Shown piece by piece: positions 34,212 through 43,276 of a stretch of DNA of 64,000 nt (position 1 is the first letter of the stretch; each line of letters opens with the position of its first letter). Both the position numbers and the translations under genes were made by a program. Source of the DNA: JANMDS01 sp031430575 (lineage in GTDB: Bacteria; Pseudomonadota; Gammaproteobacteria; Burkholderiales; Casimicrobiaceae). The notes under the pieces are model-generated. The model did not search any database, was not told the origin of the DNA, and worked only from the letters and a program-made list of their open reading frames with translations. The DNA is taken from NCBI GenBank assembly GCA_031430575.1, contig JANPBT010000062.1:261082-325081 (forward strand). The letters run 5' to 3'.

Positions 34212-34413
34212 TTTCATTTTCAGCACCAGTTAAATCACATTGATGCTACGTAAAGCAATAGTGAAGCTTGTGAAATTTAACGCTTTGCAACGTCGGTAAC
34301 TGGGGAACCTTGAAGCCGCTCACCTAAGCGCGGCGACCTTTTCTTGCGGCAAGTTTTCTCTCCTTTTCCCCATGCAAAATCAAACCGAAGCCGCTCCTCG
34401 TAAACTATCGCTT

Positions 34414-35847
34414 ATGAAATATTTCTCCACCCGTGGGGCGCATCGCGCGCCGAGCGAACAACTTTCTTATTGCGACGTTTTAATTTCGGGTCTCGCGCCC
34501 GATGGTGGGCTGATGTTGCCGACTGCATACCCCAAGATACCTGCGGCGCAGTTTGAGGCGTGGCGCACGCTGTCGTATGCGGAATTGGCTTACGAAATTA
34601 TTAAGCTTTTTGCAACTGACATTCCCGATTGCGACTTACGGGCGCTGGCGAATGCGACCTATACTCAAGAGGTCTACGGCACTGCGGAAATTACGCCAGT
34701 TTCGCAAATCGAGCCTAACCTTTATTTGCAGCATTTATCCAATGGCCCCACGCTTGCTTTCAAAGATATGGCGATGCAGTTTTTAGGGCGTGCTTTTGAA
34801 TACGTGTTGGTCAAACGCAATGCGCGGTTAACCATTCTTGCAGCCACCAGCGGCGATACCGGCAGCGCGGCGGAATACGCGATGCGCGGCAAAAAAGGCA
34901 TTGAAGTTTTCATGCTGTCTCCTGCTGGGCGGATGAGCGCATTTCAGCGTGCGCAAATGTATTCGCTTACTGATGCCAATATTCATAATATTGCGGTTGA
35001 AGGCGTGTTCGATGATTGCCAAGATATTGTGAAATCAATTTCTTCAGATTTGGCGTTTAAAGAAAAATACAACTTAGGCACGGTGAATTCCATCAATTGG
35101 GGTCGGATTTGCGCACAAATTGTTTACTATTTTTATGGCGCACTAAAACTCACCAACGTCTCTACGCCTAAGGTTTCCTTTTGCGTGCCATCGGGTAATT
35201 TTGGCAATATTTTGGCTGGTCACATCGCGCGGGAAATGGGCGCGCCCATCGATCAGTTGGTGTTGGCTACAAACGAAAACAATGTGCTGGATGAGTTTTT
35301 TAAAACGGGTATTTATCGCCCACGCAGCGCGGCACACACCCACGAAACCTCATCGCCTTCGATGGATATTTCGAAAGCGTCAAACTTCGAACGTTTCGTG
35401 TTTGACTTGTTTGGGCGAGATCCCGCTAAGCTTACTTTGCTCTGGAAATCGTTGGAAAGAGAGGGTTTTTTCGATGTTTCGCAAACGGTTGAATTCAACA
35501 ACATTTGCGCGCGATTTGGTTTTCTATCGGGTATGAGTACGCATGAAAATCGCTTAGCAACGATCAAGAGTGTGTATGAGCGGTCAAACGTATTGATCGA
35601 TACCCACACCGCCGATGCAGTAAAAGTTGCCCGCGAGCACCTCAAATCTGCGCCGCAGGTACCGATGATTGCGTTGGAGACTGCCTTGCCGGTGAAGTTT
35701 TCAGCCTCGATCAAAGAGGCCTTGGGCTTTGAGCCGCCGCTAACGGCCGCGCAGCAGTTGATGATGACGATGCCGCAATTCGTGGTGCAGTGTGGCATTG
35801 ATGCCGACGTTGTGAGGCAGAAGATTCGAGCGCATATCCCAGCTTAA
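34414..35847 (+). CDS. thrC: Threonine synthase
   Basis: PLP enzyme converting O-phosphohomoserine to threonine. The ATG at 34414 gives MKYFSTRGAHRAP, the normal ThrC start; an in-frame ATG at 34372 would add 14 residues and has no ribosome site either. The product has 477 residues. The PLP Lys is in LAFKDMAMQF; the phosphate-binding loop includes ATSGDTGSAAEYA. Two dispersed-repeat copies encode KIPAAQFE near the start and KSAPQVP near the C-terminus. Both fall where I recall the family being variable. The gene is separated from hom by the toxin-antitoxin insert. Confidence 0.95.
   Translation: MKYFSTRGAHRAPSEQLSYCDVLISGLAPDGGLMLPTAYPKIPAAQFEAWRTLSYAELAYEIIKLFATDIPDCDLRALANATYTQEVYGTAEITPVSQIEPNLYLQHLSNGPTLAFKDMAMQFLGRAFEYVLVKRNARLTILAATSGDTGSAAEYAMRGKKGIEVFMLSPAGRMSAFQRAQMYSLTDANIHNIAVEGVFDDCQDIVKSISSDLAFKEKYNLGTVNSINWGRICAQIVYYFYGALKLTNVSTPKVSFCVPSGNFGNILAGHIAREMGAPIDQLVLATNENNVLDEFFKTGIYRPRSAAHTHETSSPSMDISKASNFERFVFDLFGRDPAKLTLLWKSLEREGFFDVSQTVEFNNICARFGFLSGMSTHENRLATIKSVYERSNVLIDTHTADAVKVAREHLKSAPQVPMIALETALPVKFSASIKEALGFEPPLTAAQQLMMTMPQFVVQCGIDADVVRQKIRAHIPA
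34537..34553 (-). repeat. Dispersed repeat, reverse, in thrC
   Basis: Centre at 34541-34551, read as KIPAAQFE. Confidence 0.92.
35646..35662 (+). repeat. Dispersed repeat, forward, in thrC
   Basis: Centre at 35648-35658, followed by GTAC; read as KSAPQVP. Confidence 0.92.
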
Positions 35848-35979
35848 TCAAGCACGCAAAATTCCTATCGGCTTTATTTAATACCATTTCCGAATATGCA
35901 GTATTGGCCGCGCTTCCCAATGACACCCCCGCGTAGTTGTCTACAATCGGGGGTCCTGGATTTGGAATGAGCACACGCG

Positions 35980-36510
35980 ATGGCAAGGCTTTTCGTAAAT
36001 GAGCAAGAAGTACGCACTGATTTTCCCGATGACACGCCGCTGTTGTGGTTCATCCGAGATCAACTTGATTTAACTGGCACGAAATATGGGTGCGGCGTGG
36101 GCGCGTGTGGCGCGTGCACCGTGCATATCGATGGCGTGCCAACGCGCTCTTGCGCGACCCCGATTGGCACGGTCGCTGCGGGTGCGGAGATCACAACGAT
36201 CGAGTTCATCAAAGGTGCAGCGGCACGTGCGGTGCAAGACGCTTGGGTCAAGCATGACGTCGTGCAGTGCGGGTATTGCCAAAGCGGGCAAGTAATGGCT
36301 GCAGTTGCGCTACTGACAAAAAATACGCGACCGAGTGATGCCGATATTGATGCTGCGATGTCAGGCAATATTTGCCGCTGCGCGACTTACCAGCGCATTC
36401 GCATTGCCGTTAAAGACGCCGCGCAATCACTGCCGCCCGTAGCGCCTGCGGCGGTACCCAAACCGGCTGTGCCGTCAAGGCCCGCACCGCAACTTAAAAA
36501 GAAAGCGTAA
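35980..36510 (+). CDS. iorA: 2Fe-2S subunit of a molybdenum hydroxylase (isoquinoline 1-oxidoreductase alpha type)
   Basis: Electron-transfer subunit of 176 residues carrying two [2Fe-2S] clusters. The plant-type cluster Cys are in CGVGACGACTVHIDGVP plus SC; the second set is CGYCQSGQ and NICRCATY. This is the CoxS/IorA arrangement. The C-terminal tail is Pro/Ala/Lys-rich. It is followed after 10 bases by the large Mo subunit. Substrate may be an aldehyde or N-heterocycle; IorA naming reflects subunit architecture, not a proven substrate. Confidence 0.88.
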   Translation: MARLFVNEQEVRTDFPDDTPLLWFIRDQLDLTGTKYGCGVGACGACTVHIDGVPTRSCATPIGTVAAGAEITTIEFIKGAAARAVQDAWVKHDVVQCGYCQSGQVMAAVALLTKNTRPSDADIDAAMSGNICRCATYQRIRIAVKDAAQSLPPVAPAAVPKPAVPSRPAPQLKKKA

Positions 36511-36520
36511 GGCGCAGATC

Positions 36521-38689
36521 ATGAATACACGCTTTTCTCGCCGAGAATTTCTTAAATCTTCTACCGCGCTCACGATTGTGGTGGCCTTACCTGCGGCGCA
36601 GTTTTCGCGTGCTCAAAGTGCTTCCGGTTCCGCGCTCACCGCCAATGCGTTCGTCACCATTAATGCCGACAACACCGTGCGCGTGCTCATTAAGCATCTG
36701 GAAATGGGGCAGGGCACCTATACCGGCTTGGCCGCACTCGTGGCCGAAGAGCTTGATGCCGACTGGTCGCAAATGCGCAGCGAAGGCGCGCCCGCTGACG
36801 CTGCGAAATACAACAATCTAAGTTGGGGGCCGATGCAAGGCACGGGCGGCAGCTCCTCGCTTTCAAATAGCTACGCGCAAATGCGCACGGCCGGCGCGCA
36901 AGCCCGCGCAATGCTGGTGGCTGCAGCAACGCAAGAATGGTCGATACCTGCGGCGCAGATTCGGGTCGAAAAGGGCATTTTGAGCGCAGGAAGTCAGCGT
37001 GCAACCTTCGGTCAAATGGCGGCAAAAGCGGCCAAACAAACGCTGCCGACCGAGGTTACGTTGAAAGATCCAAAAGACTTCAAGATTATCGGCAAAGGCG
37101 TGCCGCGAATCGATAGCCGCGTCAAGGTGAACGGGCAGGCCAAATTTGCAATTGATATTAAACGTCCGGGGCAACTGACTGCGGTCTTGCTGCGCCCACC
37201 CCGCTTTGGCGCAAAGGTCGTCAGCGTCGATGCCGCAAAAACGCAAGGCATCTCCGGCGTGCGCGCGATTGTCGAAATTCCGCAGGGCGTGGCGGTCGTC
37301 GCCAGTAATTTCTGGGCGGCAAAAAAAGCGCGCGATGCTGTTGTGGTGGTGTGGGATGATGCAACGGCAGGCCGCATCTCAACCGATACCTTGATCGCGG
37401 AATATCGCGCTCTTGCGGCTAAAGGCGATGGTGCTGCCATCGCTCGCAAAGACGGCGATACCGATGCGGCCCTGAAAACTGCAAAAAAAACACTCACCGC
37501 GACCTTTGAATTTCCCTATCTCGCCCACGCGCCGATGGAGCCTTTAAATTGCGTGATTGAGCGCACGCCCGCTGGCGTTGAACTCTGGGCAGGGTGCCAA
37601 TTTCATACGATGGATCAGGGCAACGTTGCCGAGGTCTTTGGCTTAAAGCCAGAAGAGGTCAAGATCAATACCACCTTCGCCGGTGGCAGCTTTGGCCGAC
37701 GCGCAAATATGGCTTCTGATTATCTGGTCGAGTGTGCAGAAGTGGTCAAAGCGCTGCAGCGCTCGGGCGTGAATGCCCCGGTGCGTTTAGTCTGGACGCG
37801 CGAAGACGATATTAAAGGCGGCCGCTATCGCCCCGCATATGTGCATACGATTACTGCAGGGCTCGATGAGGTCGGGAAATTAACCGCGTGGCAGCATCGC
37901 ATCGCTGGGCAATCGATCATGAAGGGCACTGCATTCGAGAGCTTTACGGTCAAAGATGGCGTGGATAAAACTTCCGTTGAAGGTGCCGATAATTTGCCTT
38001 ACGAAATCGCGAATCAGCGGGTGGAGCTCCACAGCACGAGCAACGGCATACCGGTGCTCTGGTGGCGCGCGGTCGGCAGCACGCACACCGCTTTTTCCAC
38101 TGAGACGATGATCGATGAAATAGCCATCGCTGCTGGCAAAGATCCGGTTGCTTTCCGCGAATCCATGATGAGCAAGCACCCGCGGCATTTGGCCGTGATG
38201 AAGCTTGCTGCAGAAAAAGCCAACTGGAGCTCAACCCTACCTGCGGCGCAGAATGGTGCTAAGCGCGGACGGGGCATCGCGGTCGCGGAGTCGTTCAATT
38301 CGTTTGTCGCGCAAGTCGTTGAAGTCACGGTAAATGCCGATAAGACTTTCAAAGTAGATCGCGTCATCTGCGCGGTGGATTGCGGCGTAGCGGTGACGCC
38401 AGATGTCGTCCGCGCCCAAATGGAAGGTGGCATTGGCTTTGCACTTGCCGCTGCGCTCTACGGCAAGATTACGCTGAAAGATGGCATCGTCGAGCAATCC
38501 AATTTCACCGATTATCCGGTGTTGCGCTTCAATGAGATGCCGCGCGTGGAAGTGCATATTATCCCGTCGGCTGCGCCGCCAACGGGCGTCGGTGAGCCGG
38601 GCGTGCCTCCGCTTGCACCTGCGCTGGCCAATGCGATCGCCGCAGCAACTGGGCAGCGTTTGCGTACGCTTCCTTTGAGATTGGCTTAG
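36521..38689 (+). CDS. iorB: Molybdopterin-binding subunit of an aldehyde oxidase/isoquinoline 1-oxidoreductase-like enzyme
   Basis: Large catalytic subunit of 722 residues. The N-terminus has a Tat motif SRREFLKSS and a hydrophobic core ending ALPAAQFSRAQ, so the folded complex is exported. Mo-cofactor regions include GQGTYTGLAALVAEELDADW, GGSFGRRANMASDY, and the active-site Glu in GVGEPGVPPLAPALANA near the end. Three dispersed-repeat copies encode LPAAQF (signal peptide), SIPAAQIR and TLPAAQN. No cytochrome or XdhC-type maturation gene follows; NudC begins two bases after the stop. Confidence 0.88.
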   Translation: MNTRFSRREFLKSSTALTIVVALPAAQFSRAQSASGSALTANAFVTINADNTVRVLIKHLEMGQGTYTGLAALVAEELDADWSQMRSEGAPADAAKYNNLSWGPMQGTGGSSSLSNSYAQMRTAGAQARAMLVAAATQEWSIPAAQIRVEKGILSAGSQRATFGQMAAKAAKQTLPTEVTLKDPKDFKIIGKGVPRIDSRVKVNGQAKFAIDIKRPGQLTAVLLRPPRFGAKVVSVDAAKTQGISGVRAIVEIPQGVAVVASNFWAAKKARDAVVVVWDDATAGRISTDTLIAEYRALAAKGDGAAIARKDGDTDAALKTAKKTLTATFEFPYLAHAPMEPLNCVIERTPAGVELWAGCQFHTMDQGNVAEVFGLKPEEVKINTTFAGGSFGRRANMASDYLVECAEVVKALQRSGVNAPVRLVWTREDDIKGGRYRPAYVHTITAGLDEVGKLTAWQHRIAGQSIMKGTAFESFTVKDGVDKTSVEGADNLPYEIANQRVELHSTSNGIPVLWWRAVGSTHTAFSTETMIDEIAIAAGKDPVAFRESMMSKHPRHLAVMKLAAEKANWSSTLPAAQNGAKRGRGIAVAESFNSFVAQVVEVTVNADKTFKVDRVICAVDCGVAVTPDVVRAQMEGGIGFALAAALYGKITLKDGIVEQSNFTDYPVLRFNEMPRVEVHIIPSAAPPTGVGEPGVPPLAPALANAIAAATGQRLRTLPLRLA
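36587..36603 (-). repeat. Dispersed repeat, reverse, in Tat signal peptide of iorB
   Basis: Centre at 36591-36601, read as LPAAQFS at the likely cleavage region. Confidence 0.92.
36944..36960 (-). repeat. Dispersed repeat, reverse, in iorB
   Basis: Centre at 36948-36958, read as SIPAAQIRV. Confidence 0.92.
38237..38253 (-). repeat. Dispersed repeat, reverse, in iorB
   Basis: Centre at 38241-38251, flanks partly diverged (CTAC before, AATG after); read as TLPAAQNG. Confidence 0.9.
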
Positions 38690-38691
38690 TC

Positions 38692-39531
38692 ATGTTGCGC
38701 ACTCCCGAGGGCTTTGAGGCGTTTACATCACCTGCTGGCGATGACCAAAACTGCGCCGCAGGTATTGTCGTGTTATTTTTTCGTGGCGCAGAAGTGCTCA
38801 CGCTTGAAAACGGCGAAATACCTGCGGCGCAGATTGCAGATCATTTCGGCGCGCACGCCAGCCCGCAGGAATGGGTCGGCAAGCTTGGTGAAATTCACTA
38901 TGGGGTGCGTTTTGTTGAGAAAGAAGTGCACGCACCGCCTGGGCATACATTTCGCGGCATGCGCACGCTCTGGGGCATTTGGAGCGATGCCGAAATAGCC
39001 GTCGCGGGTCGCGCGTTTCAATTGCAAAATTGGGCGCGCACCCACCGTTTCTGCGGCGTGTGTGGCACTGCGACGCAACGCATCGAAGGCGAGCGCGGCA
39101 TTAAATGCCCAAACTGCGGCTTTAGTGCCTATCCGCGCATTTCGCCGGCGATGATGGTGCTCATCAAAAAAGGTGAAAAAGTTTTGCTCGCGCGCAACGT
39201 TACCTTCCCTCCCAATCGCTACAGCGCGCTCGCCGGTTTTTTAGAAATCGGTGAGAGCATTGAAGAAGCCGTGCACCGAGAAGTGTTTGAAGAGGTGGGC
39301 TTACGCGTACATAATTTGCACTATGTTGCCAGCCAAGCGTGGCCATTTCCGCACTCGCTCATGATTGCTTTCACTGCGGAGTATTTGAGCGGTGAAATCG
39401 TCACCCAGCCCGAAGAAATCGCCGATGCGAAATGGTTTGGCCCCGGAGATCAAATGCCCGATTTGCCGCCGCGATTGTCGATTGCGAAAGTATTGTTAGA
39501 TTCGGTAATCGGGGAGTGGCCGACGCGCTAA
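38692..39531 (+). CDS. nudC: NAD+ diphosphatase (NADH pyrophosphatase)
   Basis: Nudix hydrolase of 279 residues that cleaves NAD(H) to NMN(H) and AMP and can remove NAD caps from RNA. A four-Cys zinc site is present (FCGVCG...KCPNCG, about 20 residues apart), then the Nudix box GFLEIGESIEEAVHREVFEEVG, and the NudC-specific YVASQAWPFPHSLM. Two oppositely oriented dispersed-repeat copies in the variable N-terminal domain encode NCAAGIV and EIPAAQIA, 71 bases apart. Starts two bases after iorB. Confidence 0.95.
   Translation: MLRTPEGFEAFTSPAGDDQNCAAGIVVLFFRGAEVLTLENGEIPAAQIADHFGAHASPQEWVGKLGEIHYGVRFVEKEVHAPPGHTFRGMRTLWGIWSDAEIAVAGRAFQLQNWARTHRFCGVCGTATQRIEGERGIKCPNCGFSAYPRISPAMMVLIKKGEKVLLARNVTFPPNRYSALAGFLEIGESIEEAVHREVFEEVGLRVHNLHYVASQAWPFPHSLMIAFTAEYLSGEIVTQPEEIADAKWFGPGDQMPDLPPRLSIAKVLLDSVIGEWPTR
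38749..38765 (+). repeat. Dispersed repeat, forward, in nudC
   Basis: Centre at 38751-38761, read as NCAAGIV; inverted relative to the copy 71 bases downstream. Confidence 0.92.
38818..38834 (-). repeat. Dispersed repeat, reverse, in nudC
   Basis: Centre at 38822-38832, read as EIPAAQIAD. Confidence 0.92.
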
Positions 39532-39714
39532 AAAATTGCCAAAATCGGCAGTGAAAAAATCGCCGGGTTAGATTTACCGACCCATTTCAATTTTGGTCAA
39601 ACGAAAAGCGCTTATGGCGTAGCCTTGTTTCGACATTTTGATTTCAGCACCCATCGCGCGGCGGCGCAAAGCGAGTCGAGGGCGCTACAGGGTCTCGATT
39701 CTGGTGCGCGATTT

Positions 39715-40719
39715 TTAGGCCGAAACCAACCGCCCCAAGCGCACCGCTGTTTGTCCTGCAATCGGCTCGCGCGAGGGCATGATGAGCACGCAATGATCAT
39801 AAGGCGTAGGAATCATTTCACCCGCGTCGATGGCAAGCGCCGTGCCCGCTTTTTCAACGACCATCAAGCCTTCCCATTTCTGCGTCCACATAAAGTGACC
39901 GTTGCGTTTTACGGTGACTGCATGGGTAATTTCGATTACCTTTTGGGCAGGAATTTCGATCAATACCTGCGGCGCAGATTTTGCATTCTGGGCTATTATT
40001 TCGGTCGCGACTTGCCCGCCGGCCTCTATTTCTAAGCTGGGAGTCGCGACTAGTTTGAAATATTGCAAAAACTGCGCAGCACTTTCGTGCGCGACGTCTA
40101 CCGACGAGGCGGCCCAGTGTTGGCCGCATTCGACTAAATACGCGGTTTTGGGTGAAGCGTCGTCGCCAAATTGGGCGTAGTCGAATAATCTTTTGCCTGC
40201 CGCGTGACCAGCGTCGATTAATACGTGCGCGGGCGAGCCGATGGCTTTGGCTTGGGCGATGCCTTTTTGGGTAAGGCCACAAAGCAAAAGCGGGGCACAG
40301 GCTTCTTGCATGGAGTGCAGATCGAGCAGGTGATCTACCGTATCGAAAAAAGGTCTTAACACCCGGGCGCGGGCTAAATCGCGTGATGTGCGCGGGCTGT
40401 CCAGCGTGGTTTCGTCCCACAGACGGTTGAAATCTTCATCGAGACTGCGGCTTTTGAAAGGCGCGTTTTCGTCAAACGATAAAAATGCGCCTACGTTTGC
40501 GAAGACCAAACTCAAGCGACCGCGCGCGGGGCGCACGTTGGCCGCGAGCAATGCATCAACCGCAATCGCGCCGCAATACTCATTGCCGTGGGTGAGGGCG
40601 ACGATGGCGCAGTGTGGGCCCGGCGCGCCAGAATCGAAAGTCCACACATATTCAATGCCGGTATTGCCATTGGCCCAGCGTGAAATATCCGGCGGTGCGA
40701 CTTCGATCAGTTCAGTCAT
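39715..40719 (-). CDS. Succinylglutamate desuccinylase/aspartoacylase family deacylase
   Basis: Zinc-dependent deacylase of 334 residues. Metal ligands are in ALTHGNEYCGAIAVD (H and E) and LDLHSMQEA (H). The family covers AstE, aspartoacylase and N-acyl amino acid or mycothiol-type amidases; the substrate here cannot be named. It overlaps the argE-like gene by 4 bases, so the two hydrolases of N-acyl amino acids form one operon. One dispersed-repeat copy encodes KSAPQVLIE in the C-terminal part. Confidence 0.87.
   Translation of the reverse strand: MTELIEVAPPDISRWANGNTGIEYVWTFDSGAPGPHCAIVALTHGNEYCGAIAVDALLAANVRPARGRLSLVFANVGAFLSFDENAPFKSRSLDEDFNRLWDETTLDSPRTSRDLARARVLRPFFDTVDHLLDLHSMQEACAPLLLCGLTQKGIAQAKAIGSPAHVLIDAGHAAGKRLFDYAQFGDDASPKTAYLVECGQHWAASSVDVAHESAAQFLQYFKLVATPSLEIEAGGQVATEIIAQNAKSAPQVLIEIPAQKVIEITHAVTVKRNGHFMWTQKWEGLMVVEKAGTALAIDAGEMIPTPYDHCVLIMPSREPIAGQTAVRLGRLVSA
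39963..39979 (-). repeat. Dispersed repeat, reverse, in the desuccinylase-family gene
   Basis: Centre at 39967-39977. The gene reads it as KSAPQVLI. Confidence 0.92.
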
Positions 40720-41903
40720 GCGCGCGCCGTGGAAATAACGTTACGCAAAAACCGCTCGCAGTGCGCGAGTTGGTCTATCGCAACCCACTCGTTGGGCTGA
40801 TGCGCTTGGGCAATATGGCCAGGCCCGCAGACGATGGTGGGCACGCCCGCAGCGTGGAAGTGAGACGCTTCGGTGCCAAATGAAACCTTGCCTAAATTGT
40901 GATGGCCGACGCAATCAAATATGAGCTTGGCGAAATCGCTATCGGCCTGCGTGCCAAAGCCCGGCAGCTCGGAAGTGCGACGAATATCAATGAAGCAATC
41001 TGGGTGGACGGCGAGCATTTCGGGCAACAGTGTTTTAACGAAGGCCTGCACTTCTTCCAGCAGCAGCTCAGGGTCGTTGCCCGGATGAAAGCGAAACTCA
41101 AAATTGACATTGCAATCGCGCGGCACGATATTGAGCGCGGTGCCGCCATGCATCACACCCGTATGCACCGTCGTGTAGGGCACGTCATACATCGTATCGA
41201 ACGGGCCCTCTCTTCGCAGTCGTCGCGCCATATTTTTAAGATAGGTCACGATTTCGGCCGCAATCTCGACAGAATTGACCCCGAGCGGAGTGAGTGAGGA
41301 ATGCGCTTCCCAGCCGCGCACATGCATGAGGAAACCGTGCTTACCTTTATGCGCAATCACCACTTGCATACCAGTGGGCTCACCAACGATGCAGCCTGCG
41401 GGTCTGAACCCAGCGGCGAAGATGTCGTCGATCAAGCGGCGCACGCCAATGCAGCCGACTTCTTCGTCATACGAAAAAGCCAAATGCAGCGGCTGCTTTA
41501 ACGGCTTGGCGAGCATTTCAGGCACGAGTGAGAGCGCCGTAGCGCCATAGCCCTTCATATCGCAAACGCCGCGTCCAACCAAATGCCCGCCTTGCACTTG
41601 CGCAGCAAATGGATCGGTCGCCCACGGTTGCCCGTCAACAGGCACGACATCGGTGTGCCCAGAAAACACAATGCCACCCACTTTCGCTTCGCCATTGGCC
41701 GCCGGAATCGTTGCGAACAAATTAGCTTTATTGCGTCCATCGTCGTAGGTACGCCGCAAATCGGTGACCCCAAGTGCGCGCAGACGCGCTTCGGTCCAAT
41801 CAATCAGTGGCAGATTGGAATCGCGGCTGACGGTGGCAAAGCGCACCCACTTTTGGATGGTTTCTAAAGCAGTGAGCGGCGGGGCGGTGTAGGGAGCATT
41901 CAT
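40716..41903 (-). CDS. argE: Acetylornithine deacetylase
   Basis: M20 metallopeptidase-family deacylase of 395 residues, hydrolysing N-acetylornithine (or a related N-acyl amino acid) to ornithine. Metal and catalytic motifs: FSGHTDVVPVDGQPW with the bridging Asp later in GRGVCDMKGYGA, catalytic Glu pair in SYDEEVGCIG, and GTEASHFHAAGVPTI near the end. I use ATG 41903; a GTG two codons earlier is in frame. argG lies elsewhere in this window (54018), so arginine genes are not clustered. Confidence 0.9.
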   Translation of the reverse strand: MNAPYTAPPLTALETIQKWVRFATVSRDSNLPLIDWTEARLRALGVTDLRRTYDDGRNKANLFATIPAANGEAKVGGIVFSGHTDVVPVDGQPWATDPFAAQVQGGHLVGRGVCDMKGYGATALSLVPEMLAKPLKQPLHLAFSYDEEVGCIGVRRLIDDIFAAGFRPAGCIVGEPTGMQVVIAHKGKHGFLMHVRGWEAHSSLTPLGVNSVEIAAEIVTYLKNMARRLRREGPFDTMYDVPYTTVHTGVMHGGTALNIVPRDCNVNFEFRFHPGNDPELLLEEVQAFVKTLLPEMLAVHPDCFIDIRRTSELPGFGTQADSDFAKLIFDCVGHHNLGKVSFGTEASHFHAAGVPTIVCGPGHIAQAHQPNEWVAIDQLAHCERFLRNVISTARA

Positions 41904-41958
41904 AAGCACATTCGATCATTGGCTTCGCAAAATCGCAGATTACCCGATTTATGGCGCA

Positions 41959-42552
41959 CTAAGGTGTGCTTTTTTCGCAGAACGGTTTGCGCACAGTTTC
42001 GCCACCGGTCTGTGGCGAGACAAGTAACGTACACAAATCGTAGCTATTTTTCTTGAGAACGGCCTCAACTTGCGCGCGGTGCTCTGCGCTGAGCGCCGGT
42101 GTGCGTGAGAGCACCCAGCCGTATTTGCGGGTTGGGTGGCCCACGATTGCCCACTGGTATTTTTCGTCGAGCCCAATGACCCAATAATCGCCGCCGATCC
42201 AAAAAAGCCATTGCCCAAAAATACTCAGAAAAGTCACTTCGAGCTTGGAATTGGTGGCGGTATCGACGACGCGCGCCCGACCTTGGGCTGGCTTTATCTC
42301 GCCTGTTTCGGTTTGGCATTGGTTGAGCACTTCGATCATGCCGTCGTCGCCACGCTTGTAAGTCGCAGTCGTATTGCGCACGCATTGGCGCTGAAAATAT
42401 TGCGGGATTGCGGCGACTTCATACCACTGCCCGGAATATCGCTCAAGATCGACTTTCGCCACTGAAGTCACGGGCGCTGGGCTTTCTTGGGCGTAAATCT
42501 GCGCCGCAGGTAAGATGAGTGCAAACACAAGCGTGCAGAGTAATCGTTTCAT
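41959..42552 (-). CDS. Lipocalin (Blc family)
   Basis: Secreted or periplasmic lipocalin of 197 residues that would bind fatty acids or phospholipids. The signal peptide MKRLLCTLVFALILPAAQIYAQ ends within a dispersed-repeat copy and lacks a lipobox Cys, unlike E. coli Blc. The lipocalin GxW motif is YSGQWYEVAAIPQYFQ; the later YWVIGLDEKYQWAIVG and SRTPALS are typical of the group. Confidence 0.9.
   Translation of the reverse strand: MKRLLCTLVFALILPAAQIYAQESPAPVTSVAKVDLERYSGQWYEVAAIPQYFQRQCVRNTTATYKRGDDGMIEVLNQCQTETGEIKPAQGRARVVDTATNSKLEVTFLSIFGQWLFWIGGDYWVIGLDEKYQWAIVGHPTRKYGWVLSRTPALSAEHRAQVEAVLKKNSYDLCTLLVSPQTGGETVRKPFCEKSTP
42497..42513 (+). repeat. Dispersed repeat, forward, in lipocalin signal peptide
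   Basis: Centre at 42499-42509, followed by GTAA. Read as LPAAQIYA on the minus strand. Confidence 0.9.
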
Positions 42553-42578
42553 GATGTTTCCTTAAACATAATGAGGCC

Positions 42579-42595
42579 ATACCTGCGGCGCAGGT
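42579..42595 (-). repeat. Dispersed repeat, reverse, intergenic between SET and lipocalin genes
   Basis: Centre at 42583-42593, inverted relative to the copy at 42497. It lies just upstream of the lipocalin start, in the 63-base gap. Confidence 0.9.
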
Positions 42596-42615
42596 TGAGC
42601 CCCGAAAAGTGTTTT

Positions 42616-43083
42616 TTAAGCTTCACCGCTCGCGAGCATCGTGCCCCGGCATTTTTTTGAGCCGCAGCGGCACGCAAACGCAGCCTTGGCTTTTTTAGTC
42701 AATTTAAAGCCAAACGTCAGCCCGTAGTCGTAGCTGAGTTCAGCCCCAGCTTTAATATTTTTGCCGGCGTAGATAAATACTTTACCGTTCTCTTCTTCAT
42801 AGGCTTTAGCGTTGCCATCGCAGGAGTGATTGATCCAGCGCGCGGCATTGCCTTTGCGGCCGGCATCGATCACGCTGCCATCTGAGGTCTCCATGATGAA
42901 AGTGTGAAAGGCATCATTGGGGTCTGAAAGATCGTGATCCCGCGCTTCGTCAAAGCTCGTGCGCGTTCCCCGATATTCCAGGATAGCTTCGCCTTTTGTA
43001 ATATCGCGGGCAGCAAAAACGCCACGGCCGTGAACGGGGGACTGGCGGACGGCGTAGGGCCGTGGAGGAGATTTTGTAGTCAT
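42616..43083 (-). CDS. SET-domain protein (putative lysine methyltransferase)
   Basis: Small SET protein of 155 residues. Hallmarks: GRGVFAARDITKGEAILEYRG at the start, the SAM-pocket RWINHSCDGNAK, catalytic GAELSYDYG with the Tyr, and a post-SET-like zinc cluster CRCGSKKCRGTML. Such short SET proteins occur in various bacteria and methylate unknown, possibly DNA-binding, proteins. It is monocistronic on the minus strand. Confidence 0.9.
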   Translation of the reverse strand: MTTKSPPRPYAVRQSPVHGRGVFAARDITKGEAILEYRGTRTSFDEARDHDLSDPNDAFHTFIMETSDGSVIDAGRKGNAARWINHSCDGNAKAYEEENGKVFIYAGKNIKAGAELSYDYGLTFGFKLTKKAKAAFACRCGSKKCRGTMLASGEA

Positions 43084-43276
43084 GCATTGATTCTACGAAA
43101 ATGCGAGATGTGGTGCGCTTCAACGTCGGTAACATTGGTTGTTGGGAGAGATCGGTTTCAGTAGAAATGACGATCATGTAACAAAAACGCTAGAAATGCG
43201 AAGTAGATTGGGCGCAAAATACGTTTATACGGAGTGCGCTGCCCCTTACAAGGGCTACAAAAACATTGGGAAGACC

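Noticed and set aside
34310..34335. GCCGC/GCGGC stem upstream of thrC as an attenuator
   Set aside because: The stem is only five bases, with no Thr/Ile-rich leader peptide and no T tract directly after it.
34288..43133. The 13-mer CAACGTCGGTAAC shared by 34288-34300 and 43121-43133
   Set aside because: Many chance 13-base matches are expected between sites in a 64-kb window; flanks do not match.
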